Source of the DNA: Rahnella ecdela
Lineage (GTDB): Bacteria; Pseudomonadota; Gammaproteobacteria; Enterobacterales; Enterobacteriaceae
Direction of reading: 5' to 3'
Length of the DNA: 64,000 bases
Assembly (NCBI RefSeq): GCF_019049625.1
Contig: NZ_JAFMOY010000114.1
Coordinates: 32,991 to 96,990, forward strand
This document shows, in pieces, positions 46,661 to 55,052 of the stretch. The position numbers were made by a program, and so were the translations under genes. The notes under the pieces were generated by a model, which was not told the origin of the DNA, searched no databases, and worked only from the letters and a program-made list of their open reading frames with translations. Numbering within the stretch: the stretch's first letter is position 1; each line of letters begins with the position of its first letter.

Positions 46661-48079
46661 ATGCAAACGAATATGCTGATTAATGGTGAGCTGGTTGCCG
46701 GAGAAGGGACGTCGTTGCCGGTTTACAACCCGCATAACGGGCAGGAAATTGTGCGTCTGGCGCAGGCCAGCGAGCAGCAGACCAAACAGGCCGTCGATCA
46801 GGCGCATCGCGCTTTTACCGACTGGGGACAGACCACGCCGAAAACCCGTTCCGAACTTTTGCTGGCGCTGGCTGACCGCATCGAAGCTAACGCCGAAGCG
46901 CTCGCGCAACTCGAATCGCTGAACTGCGGCAAACCTCTTCATCTGGCGCTGGGGGATGAAATCCCGGCGGTAGCCGATGTATTTCGCTACTTTGCCGGTG
47001 CCAGCCGCTGTCTGAACGGGCTGGCCAGCGGCGAGTATCTGACCGGACATACTTCGATGATCCGCCGTGATCCGCTGGGGGTGATTGCCTCTATCGCGCC
47101 GTGGAATTACCCGCTGATGATGGCCGCCTGGAAAATTGCTCCGGCGCTGGCGGCGGGCAACTGCGTGGTGATTAAGCCTTCCGAGATCACACCGCTGACG
47201 GCGCTGAAACTGGGCGAACTGGCGCAGGATTTATTCCCGGCAGGTGTGCTGAATGTGTTGTTCGGCGACGGACAGACAGTCGGTAATGCGCTGACGCATC
47301 ACGATAAAGTGCGGATGATCTCCCTGACCGGCTCAGTCGCCACTGGCGAGAAAATTGTCGCGCAGGCCACCAGCGGCATCAAACGCACGCATATGGAACT
47401 TGGCGGCAAAGCGCCGGTGATTGTATTCGATGACGCGGATATCGGTCAGGTGGTGGAAGGCGTGCGCACGTTCGGTTTCTACAATGCCGGACAAGACTGC
47501 ACCGCAGCCTGCCGACTCTACGTACAAAAAGGCGTGTACGCGCAACTGGTGAAAGCGCTGGGCGAGGCGGTTTCAACGATTAAACTCGGAACGGACGAAA
47601 ACGCAGAGATGGGACCGTTAGTCTCTGCGGCGCATTTAGAACGTGTGGAAGGTTTCGTGCAACGCGCCAAACAGCAGGCGCATATTCAGGTTGTCACCGG
47701 CGGTGAACGCGTGCGCGGCGAAGGCTACTATTTTCAGCCTACCGTGCTGGCCGGTGCGCGTCAGGAAGATGAAATCGTACAGCGTGAAGTATTCGGCCCG
47801 GTGGTCAGCATCACCGAATTCGACACTGAAGAACAGGTTCTCGATTGGGCCAACGAGTCAAACTACGGGCTGGCCTCATCCGTCTGGACGCAGAACATCG
47901 GTCGCGCCCATCGCCTCAGCGCCCGCCTGCAATACGGCTGTACCTGGGTGAACACGCACTTCATGCTGGTCAGCGAGATGCCGCACGGCGGACAAAAACA
48001 ATCCGGCTATGGCAAAGATATGTCGATGTACGGGCTGGAAGATTACACGGCTATCCGGCACGTGATGATAAAACACTGA
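46661..48079 (+). CDS. patD: Gamma-aminobutyraldehyde dehydrogenase
   Basis: 472 aa (E. coli PatD 474). [15 protein letters not shown] start, [48 protein letters not shown] and C280 in [10 protein letters not shown] match PatD closely, including the C-terminal [20 protein letters not shown]. It oxidises 4-aminobutanal from putrescine to GABA with NAD. It ends the ydcSTUV operon as in E. coli. GABA could then be used by the gabT product at the window start. patA and gabD are not in the window. Confidence 0.93.
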   Translation: MQTNMLINGELVAGEGTSLPVYNPHNGQEIVRLAQASEQQTKQAVDQAHRAFTDWGQTTPKTRSELLLALADRIEANAEALAQLESLNCGKPLHLALGDEIPAVADVFRYFAGASRCLNGLASGEYLTGHTSMIRRDPLGVIASIAPWNYPLMMAAWKIAPALAAGNCVVIKPSEITPLTALKLGELAQDLFPAGVLNVLFGDGQTVGNALTHHDKVRMISLTGSVATGEKIVAQATSGIKRTHMELGGKAPVIVFDDADIGQVVEGVRTFGFYNAGQDCTAACRLYVQKGVYAQLVKALGEAVSTIKLGTDENAEMGPLVSAAHLERVEGFVQRAKQQAHIQVVTGGERVRGEGYYFQPTVLAGARQEDEIVQREVFGPVVSITEFDTEEQVLDWANESNYGLASSVWTQNIGRAHRLSARLQYGCTWVNTHFMLVSEMPHGGQKQSGYGKDMSMYGLEDYTAIRHVMIKH

Positions 48080-48094
48080 ATACAACAATGATAA

Positions 48095-48121
48095 CAGCAG
48101 GGAATTTTCCATTCCCTGCTG
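48095..48121. terminator. Hairpin after patD
   Basis: CAGCAGGGAAT and ATTCCCTGCTG pair perfectly with a five-base loop. No T run follows, so it may be a Rho-dependent or processing site; it may also serve the convergent gene. Confidence 0.6.
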
Positions 48122-48139
48122 ATCGAAAATCAGAACTCT

Positions 48140-48502
48140 TTATTCCGCAGTGGTCGAGGCAATCTTTTTCCGGGCGATATCAATAAATAAAATGCTGGCT
48201 GCAAAGGATATTCCCGCCCCAGTTATAATAGTGAGCAAATATGAAGTGAGATAATTATATTCTTTATCAATTAATGTCAGCTGCTCTGAAATTAAATCAA
48301 TATTGTCAATGACATATCCCCTGGCGAAATACAGGCCACACCAGAAAGCGCTGAAACCAATTAAGCACGTATAACAGACGTAGCTGAATTTTCTGTCAAT
48401 GTATTCGAGATAAAACTTAGGATCGGAGTAAGCCATTTTAAGCAGGCCTAAAAAACAGCCCAGATAAATACCGATCAACCACTTCATGATGTCCCAGTTC
48501 AT
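48140..48502 (-). CDS. Small membrane protein, function unknown
   Basis: 120 aa with three likely membrane helices: about 8-24 (WLIGIYLGCFLGLLKMAY), 42-60 (VCYTCLIGFSAFWCGLYF) and 88-108 (LLTIITGAGISFAASILF). The loop between helices two and three is acidic. AGAGAG precedes the ATG. I do not recognise the family. Single gene, convergent with patD. Confidence 0.7.
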   Translation of the reverse strand: MNWDIMKWLIGIYLGCFLGLLKMAYSDPKFYLEYIDRKFSYVCYTCLIGFSAFWCGLYFARGYVIDNIDLISEQLTLIDKEYNYLTSYLLTIITGAGISFAASILFIDIARKKIASTTAE

Positions 48503-48735
48503 ACAACTCTCTGAATGCAGCCGCTGCCGGCGTTGATGTATAAAAACGAAAACGATGCCCGCAAGACTTCATAATGAAGTATGAGCACCGCCACTAAAAC
48601 CTTAATGATTTGTTTTTACTCGACTTTTATCTGAAATGACGCGCCGTATCATCACACTCCGCCCACATTCTGGCAAGAATGATGACATTGTACGGTCAGT
48701 CAGTTCTGAAGGAATACAGGGGTGGATATTGGATG

Positions 48736-48769
48736 AAAACAGAAAGGCTGGCGAATGCCGCACCAGCCT
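48736..48769 (-). terminator. Terminator of the tehB-like gene
   Basis: On the minus strand AGGCTGG pairs with CCAGCCT across an eleven-base loop, followed by TTCTGTTTT. Confidence 0.7.
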
Positions 48770-48780
48770 CACAAGGGCTA

Positions 48781-49380
48781 TCAGATCTTTTTCGCCAGCA
48801 GTGTCGCAAAACGGAGTTTATAACGGTCACCATTTTCGTCACGTTTATGCAATTCGCCGACGTCTTCGTTGTACTTCACGATTTCCCAGCCACGGTAATA
48901 ATCACGTAATTCTTCCGGCTGGAAGGTGAACGGGAAGGGCAACTGACACGGATAATCGGGACTGTCCATCGCGGCGACAATCAGGTTATAGCCTCCGGTT
49001 TTCGTTGCAGCGTGCATGTCTTTAATAATGTGCGGGATGCTGTCACGTTGCAGGAACATCATCACCACCGTTGAAAAGATAAAATCGTATTCGCCGGTAA
49101 AACGGTGCGTGTTCAGATCCTGCTCGCTGATGTCGATATTTTGCAGGGATTCTGCGGCAATAATCTCATGCACTTTTGCGACGCTCATCGCATTGTTGTC
49201 CCAGCCGGTGACATCAAAGCCTTTCAGGTTGAGATACAGTGAGTTACGTCCGCTGCCACAACCTAAATCCAGCGCTTTACCCGGCTTAACATATTTTACC
49301 GCGTTGAGAATTTCGGAATGGGTACGGGTCAGACCGTATTTTTCGGTGTAATAGTCTTCTGGTGCGAGTTGCTGTGTCAT
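48781..49380 (-). CDS. tehB: TehB-like SAM-dependent methyltransferase
   Basis: 199 aa (E. coli TehB 197). The SAM motif is [14 protein letters not shown] (about 37-50), followed by [11 protein letters not shown]. The end EWE-type region ([20 protein letters not shown]) matches TehB. TehB methylates tellurite and selenite and gives resistance; its physiological substrate is not known. There is no tehA neighbour. AGGAAA lies eight bases before the ATG. Confidence 0.9.
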   Translation of the reverse strand: MTQQLAPEDYYTEKYGLTRTHSEILNAVKYVKPGKALDLGCGSGRNSLYLNLKGFDVTGWDNNAMSVAKVHEIIAAESLQNIDISEQDLNTHRFTGEYDFIFSTVVMMFLQRDSIPHIIKDMHAATKTGGYNLIVAAMDSPDYPCQLPFPFTFQPEELRDYYRGWEIVKYNEDVGELHKRDENGDRYKLRFATLLAKKI

Positions 49381-49503
49381 TCGCTGGTTTCCTGAAAAGT
49401 GAATCGTATACCCGCGATTATCCTCTAAAATAGGGTGTGCGCACCATGACTCTTAGTGGGGTCAGCGCCATGCACCCTCTGGTCATTGATATAAGGAGAT
49501 AAC

Positions 49504-50139
49504 ATGTCTGGCCCGTCACCCGATAACAAGCATCCGATGGAGGGGTTTCCTCAGGTCTGCTTCATCAAGAACACCGTCAGCAATCCCAATATTATTATTG
49601 GCGACTACACCTACTATGACGACCCGGTCGATTCAGAAGATTTCGAGCGCAATGTGCTTTATCACTTTCCGTTTATTGGCGATAAGCTGGTGATTGGAAA
49701 GTTCTGTGCGCTGGCCCGCGGAGTGAAATTCATCATGAACGGGGCCAATCACAAGCTGTCTGGCATTTCGACTTATCCGTTTCAGATTTTTGGCAACGGT
49801 TGGGAAAAGGTGATGCCCGCCGCAGAAGACCTGCCTTATAAAGGCGATACGGTGATCGGAAATGATGTCTGGATTGGCTATGAAGCCTTGTTTATGCCGG
49901 GCGTTCAGGTCGGGAACGGCGCCATTGTTTCGTCGAAATCGGTGGTCACCGGCGATGTTCCGGCGTATGCCATTGTGGGAGGCAATCCGGCTAAAGTCAT
50001 CCGGCACCGATTCGACCCTGAGACCATCGCCTGCCTGGAGCAGATTGCCTGGTGGAACTGGCCAGCAGATAAAATTTCCAAAAATCTGGCGTTGATAACC
50101 GCAGGCGACGTTGACGCGCTGGCCGCCTGCGGATTTTGA
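49504..50139 (+). CDS. Vat-type xenobiotic O-acetyltransferase
   Basis: 211 aa left-handed beta-helix of hexapeptide repeats. GDYTYYDDP, VLYHFPFIGDKLVIGKFCAL, FIMNGANHK with the catalytic His, and GNDVWIGYEALFMPGVQVGN follow the Vat/CatB family. Vat enzymes acetylate streptogramin A; CatB enzymes acetylate chloramphenicol. The N-terminus (GPSPDN...) and GWEKVMPAAEDLP resemble Vat more. SD AAGGAG precedes the ATG. True drug resistance is not implied; chromosomal and environmental relatives are common. Confidence 0.85.
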   Translation: MSGPSPDNKHPMEGFPQVCFIKNTVSNPNIIIGDYTYYDDPVDSEDFERNVLYHFPFIGDKLVIGKFCALARGVKFIMNGANHKLSGISTYPFQIFGNGWEKVMPAAEDLPYKGDTVIGNDVWIGYEALFMPGVQVGNGAIVSSKSVVTGDVPAYAIVGGNPAKVIRHRFDPETIACLEQIAWWNWPADKISKNLALITAGDVDALAACGF

Positions 50140-50142
50140 CGA

Positions 50143-50670
50143 TCAGCGGGTTGTGCGGTGATCTGTCTGCCGGTAAAGGTAACTGCCTACGCCATGTACC
50201 GGATCACCTTCAAAACCGACTTTTTGCATGCCGATTTTCTCTAGCACGCGCTGCGAAGCCAGATGGTTTTCGCGCACGGTGGCGGAGATCCGATCAATGC
50301 CCAGTTTCTCAAAACCGGCATTCAGCGATGCGCTGGCAAATTCCGTTGCCAGCCCTTTTCCCCAGGCGCCGGTCGCAAAACGATAGCCAAGAAACACCCG
50401 GTGATTTTCGTAGCCTTCACGAACGCCCAATCCACCAAAACCTATAATTTCCTCAGGCTTGTGACTACGTGTTATCGCCCAATGGCCGAAGCCGTGATCC
50501 GGCCATGCCTGTAACCAACCGTTCAGTTTTTCCTGCGCCGCCGCCATATCTTTGAGCGGACCGCGCGGATTAAACAGGTTAGTTTGCGGATCGCCGTAAA
50601 TTGCAAAAAGAGAAAAGATATCTTCAGCCTCAACAGGCCGCAACAGCAACCGCGATGTTTCAAGGATCAT
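50143..50670 (-). CDS. GNAT acetyltransferase, RimJ/RimL type
   Basis: 175 aa. The acetyl-CoA loop is RFATGAWGKGLATEFA (Q/RxxGxA-type), with GLGVREGYENHRVFLGY before it and LASQRVLEKIGMQKVGF after it. Such enzymes acetylate protein N-termini or small molecules; the substrate is not deducible. The tail is convergent with the Vat-type gene (3 bp gap). The unusual palindromes at 50786-50868 lie upstream of its start. Confidence 0.87.
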   Translation of the reverse strand: MILETSRLLLRPVEAEDIFSLFAIYGDPQTNLFNPRGPLKDMAAAQEKLNGWLQAWPDHGFGHWAITRSHKPEEIIGFGGLGVREGYENHRVFLGYRFATGAWGKGLATEFASASLNAGFEKLGIDRISATVRENHLASQRVLEKIGMQKVGFEGDPVHGVGSYLYRQTDHRTTR

Positions 50671-50785
50671 AGTCAGTGTTTTCCTTCTGTTAGCTGTTGT
50701 AGAGCTTAGTCTGAGCGGGAAACTGTGCCAATATATCTGCCACTGGAAAAGAAATCAGTCACCAAACGTAATGTAATACAGCGTC

Positions 50786-50868
50786 AACATGTCGATGAAA
50801 TCGCATTCCATCGACATGTTGGCGCGATATGTTTATATCATCGACACATCGTTCAGACCTGTCGATGG
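50786..50868. promoter_or_regulatory. Paired TGTCGATG/CATCGACA inverted repeats
   Basis: AACATGTCGATG (50786-50797) and CATCGACATGTT (50809-50820) form a perfect 12-bp inverted repeat with an 11-base loop. CATCGACA (50839-50846) and TGTCGATG (50860-50867) repeat the same half-sites. They lie in the 256-bp gap between the GNAT gene and a LysR gene. No T run follows, so a regulatory or protein-binding function is more likely than termination. Confidence 0.75.
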
Positions 50869-50926
50869 AAATGGCCGGGCAGGCCGCATTCTCAAAATTA
50901 TCTCCTATTGATTATTCAGATGATGC

Positions 50927-51820
50927 TCACTCCGCCATCTGTTTTTGCAAAAAATCAATAAACCGTCTTACCTTCTCCGGCACATGACGGGTGTTGGGAT
51001 ACAGCGCGAAAATGCCCTGAGGTGGGAAACGGTGATCGGGCAGCAAATGGCATAAACGCTGTGCGTCGATTTCCGGTTGCACCAGCCAGTCCGGCAGCAG
51101 GGCGACACCCGCTCCCGCAAGCGCGAAAGCTAACAACGCCGACGCGCTGTCGGCGGTCACGGCCGTAGGCGAAGCAACTCGAAAGGGGATCTTTTCTCCA
51201 CGGGTATTGGTCACCGGCCAGCTCATCGGCAGCGGCAGACGGCTGTGGGCAATCCATGAGGCCTGAGCCAGCTGTTCCGGCGTTTGAATATTTCCCGAAC
51301 GCTGCAAGTACGCCGCCGAGGCCACCGGCAGGATTTCAAAATTTCCCAGCGTGGCGGCATGATGGCTGGAATCGGCTAACTGTCCGAGGCGGATCGCCAG
51401 ATCAAAGCGTCCGGCAATCAGGTCATCGTGATTAGAAGAGGCAACGTGCTGAATACGCAGTTGCGGATGCAGTGCGGAAAACGCCGCCAGCGCCGGAACC
51501 ACCACGCGCGCACCGTATTCTGGCGTGCTGGTGATGCGCAACTGTCCGCTCAGGCCGCCGTGATCGCGGCGCACATCGTCCAGCACCGCTTCGGCTTCCT
51601 GCAATAAATCCTGGCAACGCTGATAAAAGCGTTCGCCCGATTCAGTCAGCGCCAGCCGTCGTGTGCTGCGTGTCAGCAACGCGACGCCGGTTTCGCTTTC
51701 CAGCTGTTTGACGTTGAAACTGACGACTGCTTTGGTCAGCCCGAGCAAAGCCGCCGCGCCGGTAAAGCTGCCTGCGTTAACCACCGCAACGAAAATCTCC
51801 AGCCGCTGTAAATTCAGCAT
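50927..51820 (-). CDS. LysR-family transcriptional regulator
   Basis: 297 aa from ATG 51820 (MLNLQRLEIFVAVVNAGSFT), where the family usually begins; the frame extends seven codons further. HTH: GAAALLGLTKAVVSFNVKQL. The effector domain resembles the CrgA/YafC-like group. Divergent from the MFS exporter gene with 114 bp between starts, so it probably controls that gene. The substitution TKAVVSFNV for the usual TQPAVSR.. helix may alter site preference. Confidence 0.9.
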   Translation of the reverse strand: MLNLQRLEIFVAVVNAGSFTGAAALLGLTKAVVSFNVKQLESETGVALLTRSTRRLALTESGERFYQRCQDLLQEAEAVLDDVRRDHGGLSGQLRITSTPEYGARVVVPALAAFSALHPQLRIQHVASSNHDDLIAGRFDLAIRLGQLADSSHHAATLGNFEILPVASAAYLQRSGNIQTPEQLAQASWIAHSRLPLPMSWPVTNTRGEKIPFRVASPTAVTADSASALLAFALAGAGVALLPDWLVQPEIDAQRLCHLLPDHRFPPQGIFALYPNTRHVPEKVRRFIDFLQKQMAE

Positions 51821-51934
51821 TTTCTGCGTCCTGATTGTCAAAATTATTTTGACAGTGTAACTGCTCCGCGCCCGTTTATCCCTGAGAAGTTCTCCGCTAC
51901 ATTGCCTGCCTTAACGAATTGTGGATGAGTGCAG

Positions 51935-53308
51935 ATGAGTTACAGGGCGCGGGTTGCCGCAGTATATTTGCTCGGTTTTTTCGTTGATCTGATCAACATG
52001 TTTATCGCCAACGTGGCGTATCCCGGTATTGCACGGCAGTTTACTGCGCCGGTCAGCGCGCTGGCGTGGGTCAGCACGGGATATATTCTCGGGCTGACGC
52101 TGGTCATCCCGCTCAGCCGCGGTCTGGCCGGGCGCTTCGGCGCGCGACGGGTGTTTATTTTGTCACTGACGATATTTATGTTCGCCTCACTCGGTGCGGC
52201 CAGCGCCACAAATCTGACCACGCTGATTGGCTGGCGCATTGTGCAGGGGCTGGGCGGCGGATTGCTGATCCCGCTCGGTCAGACGCTGACGTATGCGCTT
52301 TACCGCAGCCATGAGCGCGCCAGACTGTCGGCGGTGATCATGCTGGTGGGGCTGCTGGCACCGGCACTTTCTCCGGCCATCGGCGGCATTATCGTGGACA
52401 GTTTCAGCTGGCGCTGGGTATTTGTTGCCAGCCTGCCTCTGGCGCTGCTGGCCTGGGTTCTGGCGTTTTGCTGGCTGCCACAAACCCCGCGGGAACCGGC
52501 AGAAAGGTTCGATGTGAAGGGATTTGCGCTGCTCAACGGCGGGCTGGCGCTGGTGTTATGGGGGCTGACGTCTCTGGGTGAAAGCCGCGAATGGCTGAGC
52601 GGTGGCGCATTATTGCTGGCGGGCGCAGGGCTCATGACGATGTTTGTGCGGATATCGCAAAAAAGCACGCGGCCTTTGCTGGAGCTGACGTTAATGAAAG
52701 ATCCGCTGTTGCGCACCGGCATGCTGGTTTATCAATGCATTCCCGGCGTGTTTACCGGCGTCAGCCTGATTGCCATGCTGTATCTGCAAAATGAACATCA
52801 CTTTTCGGCGGCGCAGTCGGGCGGGCTGATGTTGCCGTGGTCGCTGGCATCGTTTGCCGCCATCAGTTTTACCGGCAAAATGTTTAACCGCATCGGGCCG
52901 CGGGCGCTCTTTATTCCGGGCTGCCTGATCCAGGGCGCAGGTATTGGCTTGCTGGCGCTGCTCAGCGGGTTTCCCGCACAGCCTTGGCAGGCGGTCGCCG
53001 CGTTCACGCTGATGGGAGCGGGCAGCAGTTTGTGCAGCAGCACGGCGCAAAGTGGCGCGTTCTTACATGTTCAGACACAGAAACTGGCGGATGCCAGTGC
53101 GCTCTGGAACATCAACCGCCAGCTGAGTTTTTGTCTTGGCGTGACGCTGGTCAGCGTGATGCTCAATATTTTGCAGATTTACGCCCCGCAATCGGCCTTC
53201 CGCCTGGCGTTCATTTTTGCCGCCGCCAGCGTTATTGTTCCGGTCATGCTGTGCCTGCGGTTGCCGGGCCGTGAAATTGTGCAGGAACTCAATCAACAGA
53301 GTCGTTAA
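51935..53308 (+). CDS. MFS exporter, DHA2 (EmrB-like) type
   Basis: 457 aa from ATG 51935; a GTG two codons upstream is the alternative. About 13-14 membrane helices. DLINMFIANVAYPGIARQFT at helix 1, RGLAGRFGARRVF between helices 2 and 3, and GLGGGLLIPLGQTLTY at helix 4 are DHA2 hallmarks. Likely a proton-driven drug or metabolite exporter. It forms an operon with the small SnoaL-like gene (gap 11 bp) and is divergent from a LysR gene. Confidence 0.9.
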   Translation: MSYRARVAAVYLLGFFVDLINMFIANVAYPGIARQFTAPVSALAWVSTGYILGLTLVIPLSRGLAGRFGARRVFILSLTIFMFASLGAASATNLTTLIGWRIVQGLGGGLLIPLGQTLTYALYRSHERARLSAVIMLVGLLAPALSPAIGGIIVDSFSWRWVFVASLPLALLAWVLAFCWLPQTPREPAERFDVKGFALLNGGLALVLWGLTSLGESREWLSGGALLLAGAGLMTMFVRISQKSTRPLLELTLMKDPLLRTGMLVYQCIPGVFTGVSLIAMLYLQNEHHFSAAQSGGLMLPWSLASFAAISFTGKMFNRIGPRALFIPGCLIQGAGIGLLALLSGFPAQPWQAVAAFTLMGAGSSLCSSTAQSGAFLHVQTQKLADASALWNINRQLSFCLGVTLVSVMLNILQIYAPQSAFRLAFIFAAASVIVPVMLCLRLPGREIVQELNQQSR

Positions 53309-53319
53309 CAGGAAAGAAA

Positions 53320-53709
53320 ATGAATCGTTTTGTGAAAGAAGTGTTTGATGCGCATGTGTTAATTCAGCGCTGGTTTTCTGATGCGCAAGCGGCTGAACAA
53401 ACGTGTGACGATCTGCTGGCGCGGTTTAGTCCGGCCTATTCGATGGTAACGATCACCGGTCACCGGCTGGACTATCCGGGCTTGCGTGCTTTTTTCCGGG
53501 CGCAGCGAGGCGCGAAAAGCGGGCTGAATATTGAAGTCGAAAAGCCGGTGGTGATTACTGAGAGTGAAAAAGGTGCGGTCGTCGCGTATCAGGAACGCCA
53601 GCAGTTGCCCGGCCAGCCGGAAACGCTGCGTTATTCCACGGTGGTATTCGAGGTGGGCGCACAAGGGAAAATTCTGTGGCGCCATTTGCATGAAACCCCC
53701 GCCGCCTGA
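53320..53709 (+). CDS. Small SnoaL/NTF2-like protein
   Basis: 129 aa. The cone-shaped NTF2-like fold is suggested by YSMVTITGHRLDYPGLRAFF and by the strand pattern KGAVVAYQERQQL, STVVFEVGAQGKILWRHLHE. Such proteins include isomerases, small hydrolases and binding proteins; no catalytic residues can be assigned. AGGAAAG lies before the ATG. It follows the MFS gene closely and may act on the exported compound. Confidence 0.75.
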   Translation: MNRFVKEVFDAHVLIQRWFSDAQAAEQTCDDLLARFSPAYSMVTITGHRLDYPGLRAFFRAQRGAKSGLNIEVEKPVVITESEKGAVVAYQERQQLPGQPETLRYSTVVFEVGAQGKILWRHLHETPAA

Positions 53710-53720
53710 GCACGCATATA

Positions 53721-53749
53721 AAAACGGCCTTCCGCGAGGAAAGCCGTTT
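53721..53749. terminator. Bidirectional terminator between the SnoaL-like gene and gluconate dehydrogenase operon
   Basis: AAACGGC and GCCGTTT close a long stem that also pairs TTCC with GGAA. The minus strand then reads TTTATAT, suiting termination of the dehydrogenase operon. Confidence 0.82.
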
Positions 53750-53765
53750 GAGCCTGCAAGACTGA

Positions 53766-55046
53766 TTACTTCGTCAGGGTTTTTCTGACTTCGCTGACGT
53801 CTTTCGCCGTGACTGCCGGTGCGTTGTTGCCCCAGCCCTGACGGATGAAGGTCGACAATTGCGCCGCTTCTTCGTCAGTCAGACGGTTTGCAAAGCCCGG
53901 CATCGCCAGTGTGGACGGTGCGCGTGCGGTGGACGGTTGCTGTGCGCCCGCGAGGATGGTGTGGATCAACCCGGTCGGGTCTTTCGCATTCACAATCGTT
54001 GCCTGATCCAGCTGCGGGAACACGCCCGGTGCGCCTTTGCCGGTCACAAAGTGGCAGGCTCCGCAGTTATCCAGATACAAACGCTCGCCTTCGCTGAGGT
54101 TTTTCGCCGCGGTCAGTTTGGCTTCGGTCGCGCTGGCTTTTTGCGTGTCCTCTGCCGGAACCGGCGGGTTGCCACCCAGGAATTTGATGTACGCCGCGAT
54201 GGCTTTGAGGTCATCATCGGTCATGTGAGCGGTACTGTTTTCCACCACAGACGTCATTTCGCCGCCCACCGCCGCTTTGTCATTACGTCCTTTGCGCAGA
54301 TAATCGACGATTTCCTGCTCATTCCAGTGCGCGACGCCGCGCAGGGAAGGCACATCCCAGTTATTCAGGCTGCCGCCCGCCAGGAAATCAGAGTCGCTGC
54401 TGTCGAGCGCTTTTTCGTTCATGCCGAAACCGCGCGGTGTATGGCAGCTGCCACAGTGACCGAGACTCTCCACCAGATACGCGCCCCGGTTGACCTGCTC
54501 AGAAGCGCCGCCGATGGGCTGGAAGGGCTTATCAGACGCGAACGCCCAGTTCCAGAAACGCATCCCCCAGCGCTGGCTGAACGGGAAACTCAGATCCGTT
54601 TCCGGCGGTTGTTCCGCGCTCGGTTTTACGCCCTGCATAAAGTAAACGTAGAGCGCATGCATATCTTCATCATTGATTTTGGCGTAATCCGGATAAGGCA
54701 TCGCCGGATATAAACGGGTACCGTCCGGCAGAACACCTTTTCGCACCGCATCGGAGAACTGCGCTTCGGTGTAACCACCAATGCCATGGTCCTTATCCGG
54801 TGTGATGTTGGTCGAATAAATAGTGCCCAGATTCGAATTGATCGCCAGTCCGCCGGAAAACGCCGGTTTTCCCGCCACCGTATGACACGCGCCGCAGTCG
54901 CCCAGACGCGCCACATATTCACCCTGTTTGATCAGCGCTGCGTTGTCAGGCTGTACATTCGTGTCTGCCTGCGCATTCGCCATAAAACCCGCACCGAGCA
55001 GCAAGGCGTTAGCGATAAATAAACTTTTGAGTTTCATCCTGTTCAT
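53766..55046 (-). CDS. Gluconate 2-dehydrogenase, triheme cytochrome c subunit
   Basis: 426 aa with a signal peptide (FIANALLLGAGFMANAQA). Three CxxCH heme sites: C51-H55 (CGACH), C198-H202 (CGSCH) and C328-H332 (CGACH). This is the membrane-bound cytochrome subunit that passes electrons from the flavoprotein to ubiquinone. Last gene of the three-gene operon; the flavoprotein stop is 6 bp upstream. A terminator follows. Confidence 0.92.
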   Translation of the reverse strand: MNRMKLKSLFIANALLLGAGFMANAQADTNVQPDNAALIKQGEYVARLGDCGACHTVAGKPAFSGGLAINSNLGTIYSTNITPDKDHGIGGYTEAQFSDAVRKGVLPDGTRLYPAMPYPDYAKINDEDMHALYVYFMQGVKPSAEQPPETDLSFPFSQRWGMRFWNWAFASDKPFQPIGGASEQVNRGAYLVESLGHCGSCHTPRGFGMNEKALDSSDSDFLAGGSLNNWDVPSLRGVAHWNEQEIVDYLRKGRNDKAAVGGEMTSVVENSTAHMTDDDLKAIAAYIKFLGGNPPVPAEDTQKASATEAKLTAAKNLSEGERLYLDNCGACHFVTGKGAPGVFPQLDQATIVNAKDPTGLIHTILAGAQQPSTARAPSTLAMPGFANRLTDEEAAQLSTFIRQGWGNNAPAVTAKDVSEVRKTLTK

Positions 55047-55052
55047 CTCCGC

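Noticed and set aside
49504..50139. Clinical streptogramin or chloramphenicol resistance gene
   Set aside because: The family is clear but the sequence is not a known resistance allele as far as I can tell; many environmental relatives have no proven drug role.
53859..54713. 284-codon plus-strand frame opposite the cytochrome c gene
   Set aside because: Antisense shadow; the minus-strand product has three heme motifs and a signal peptide.
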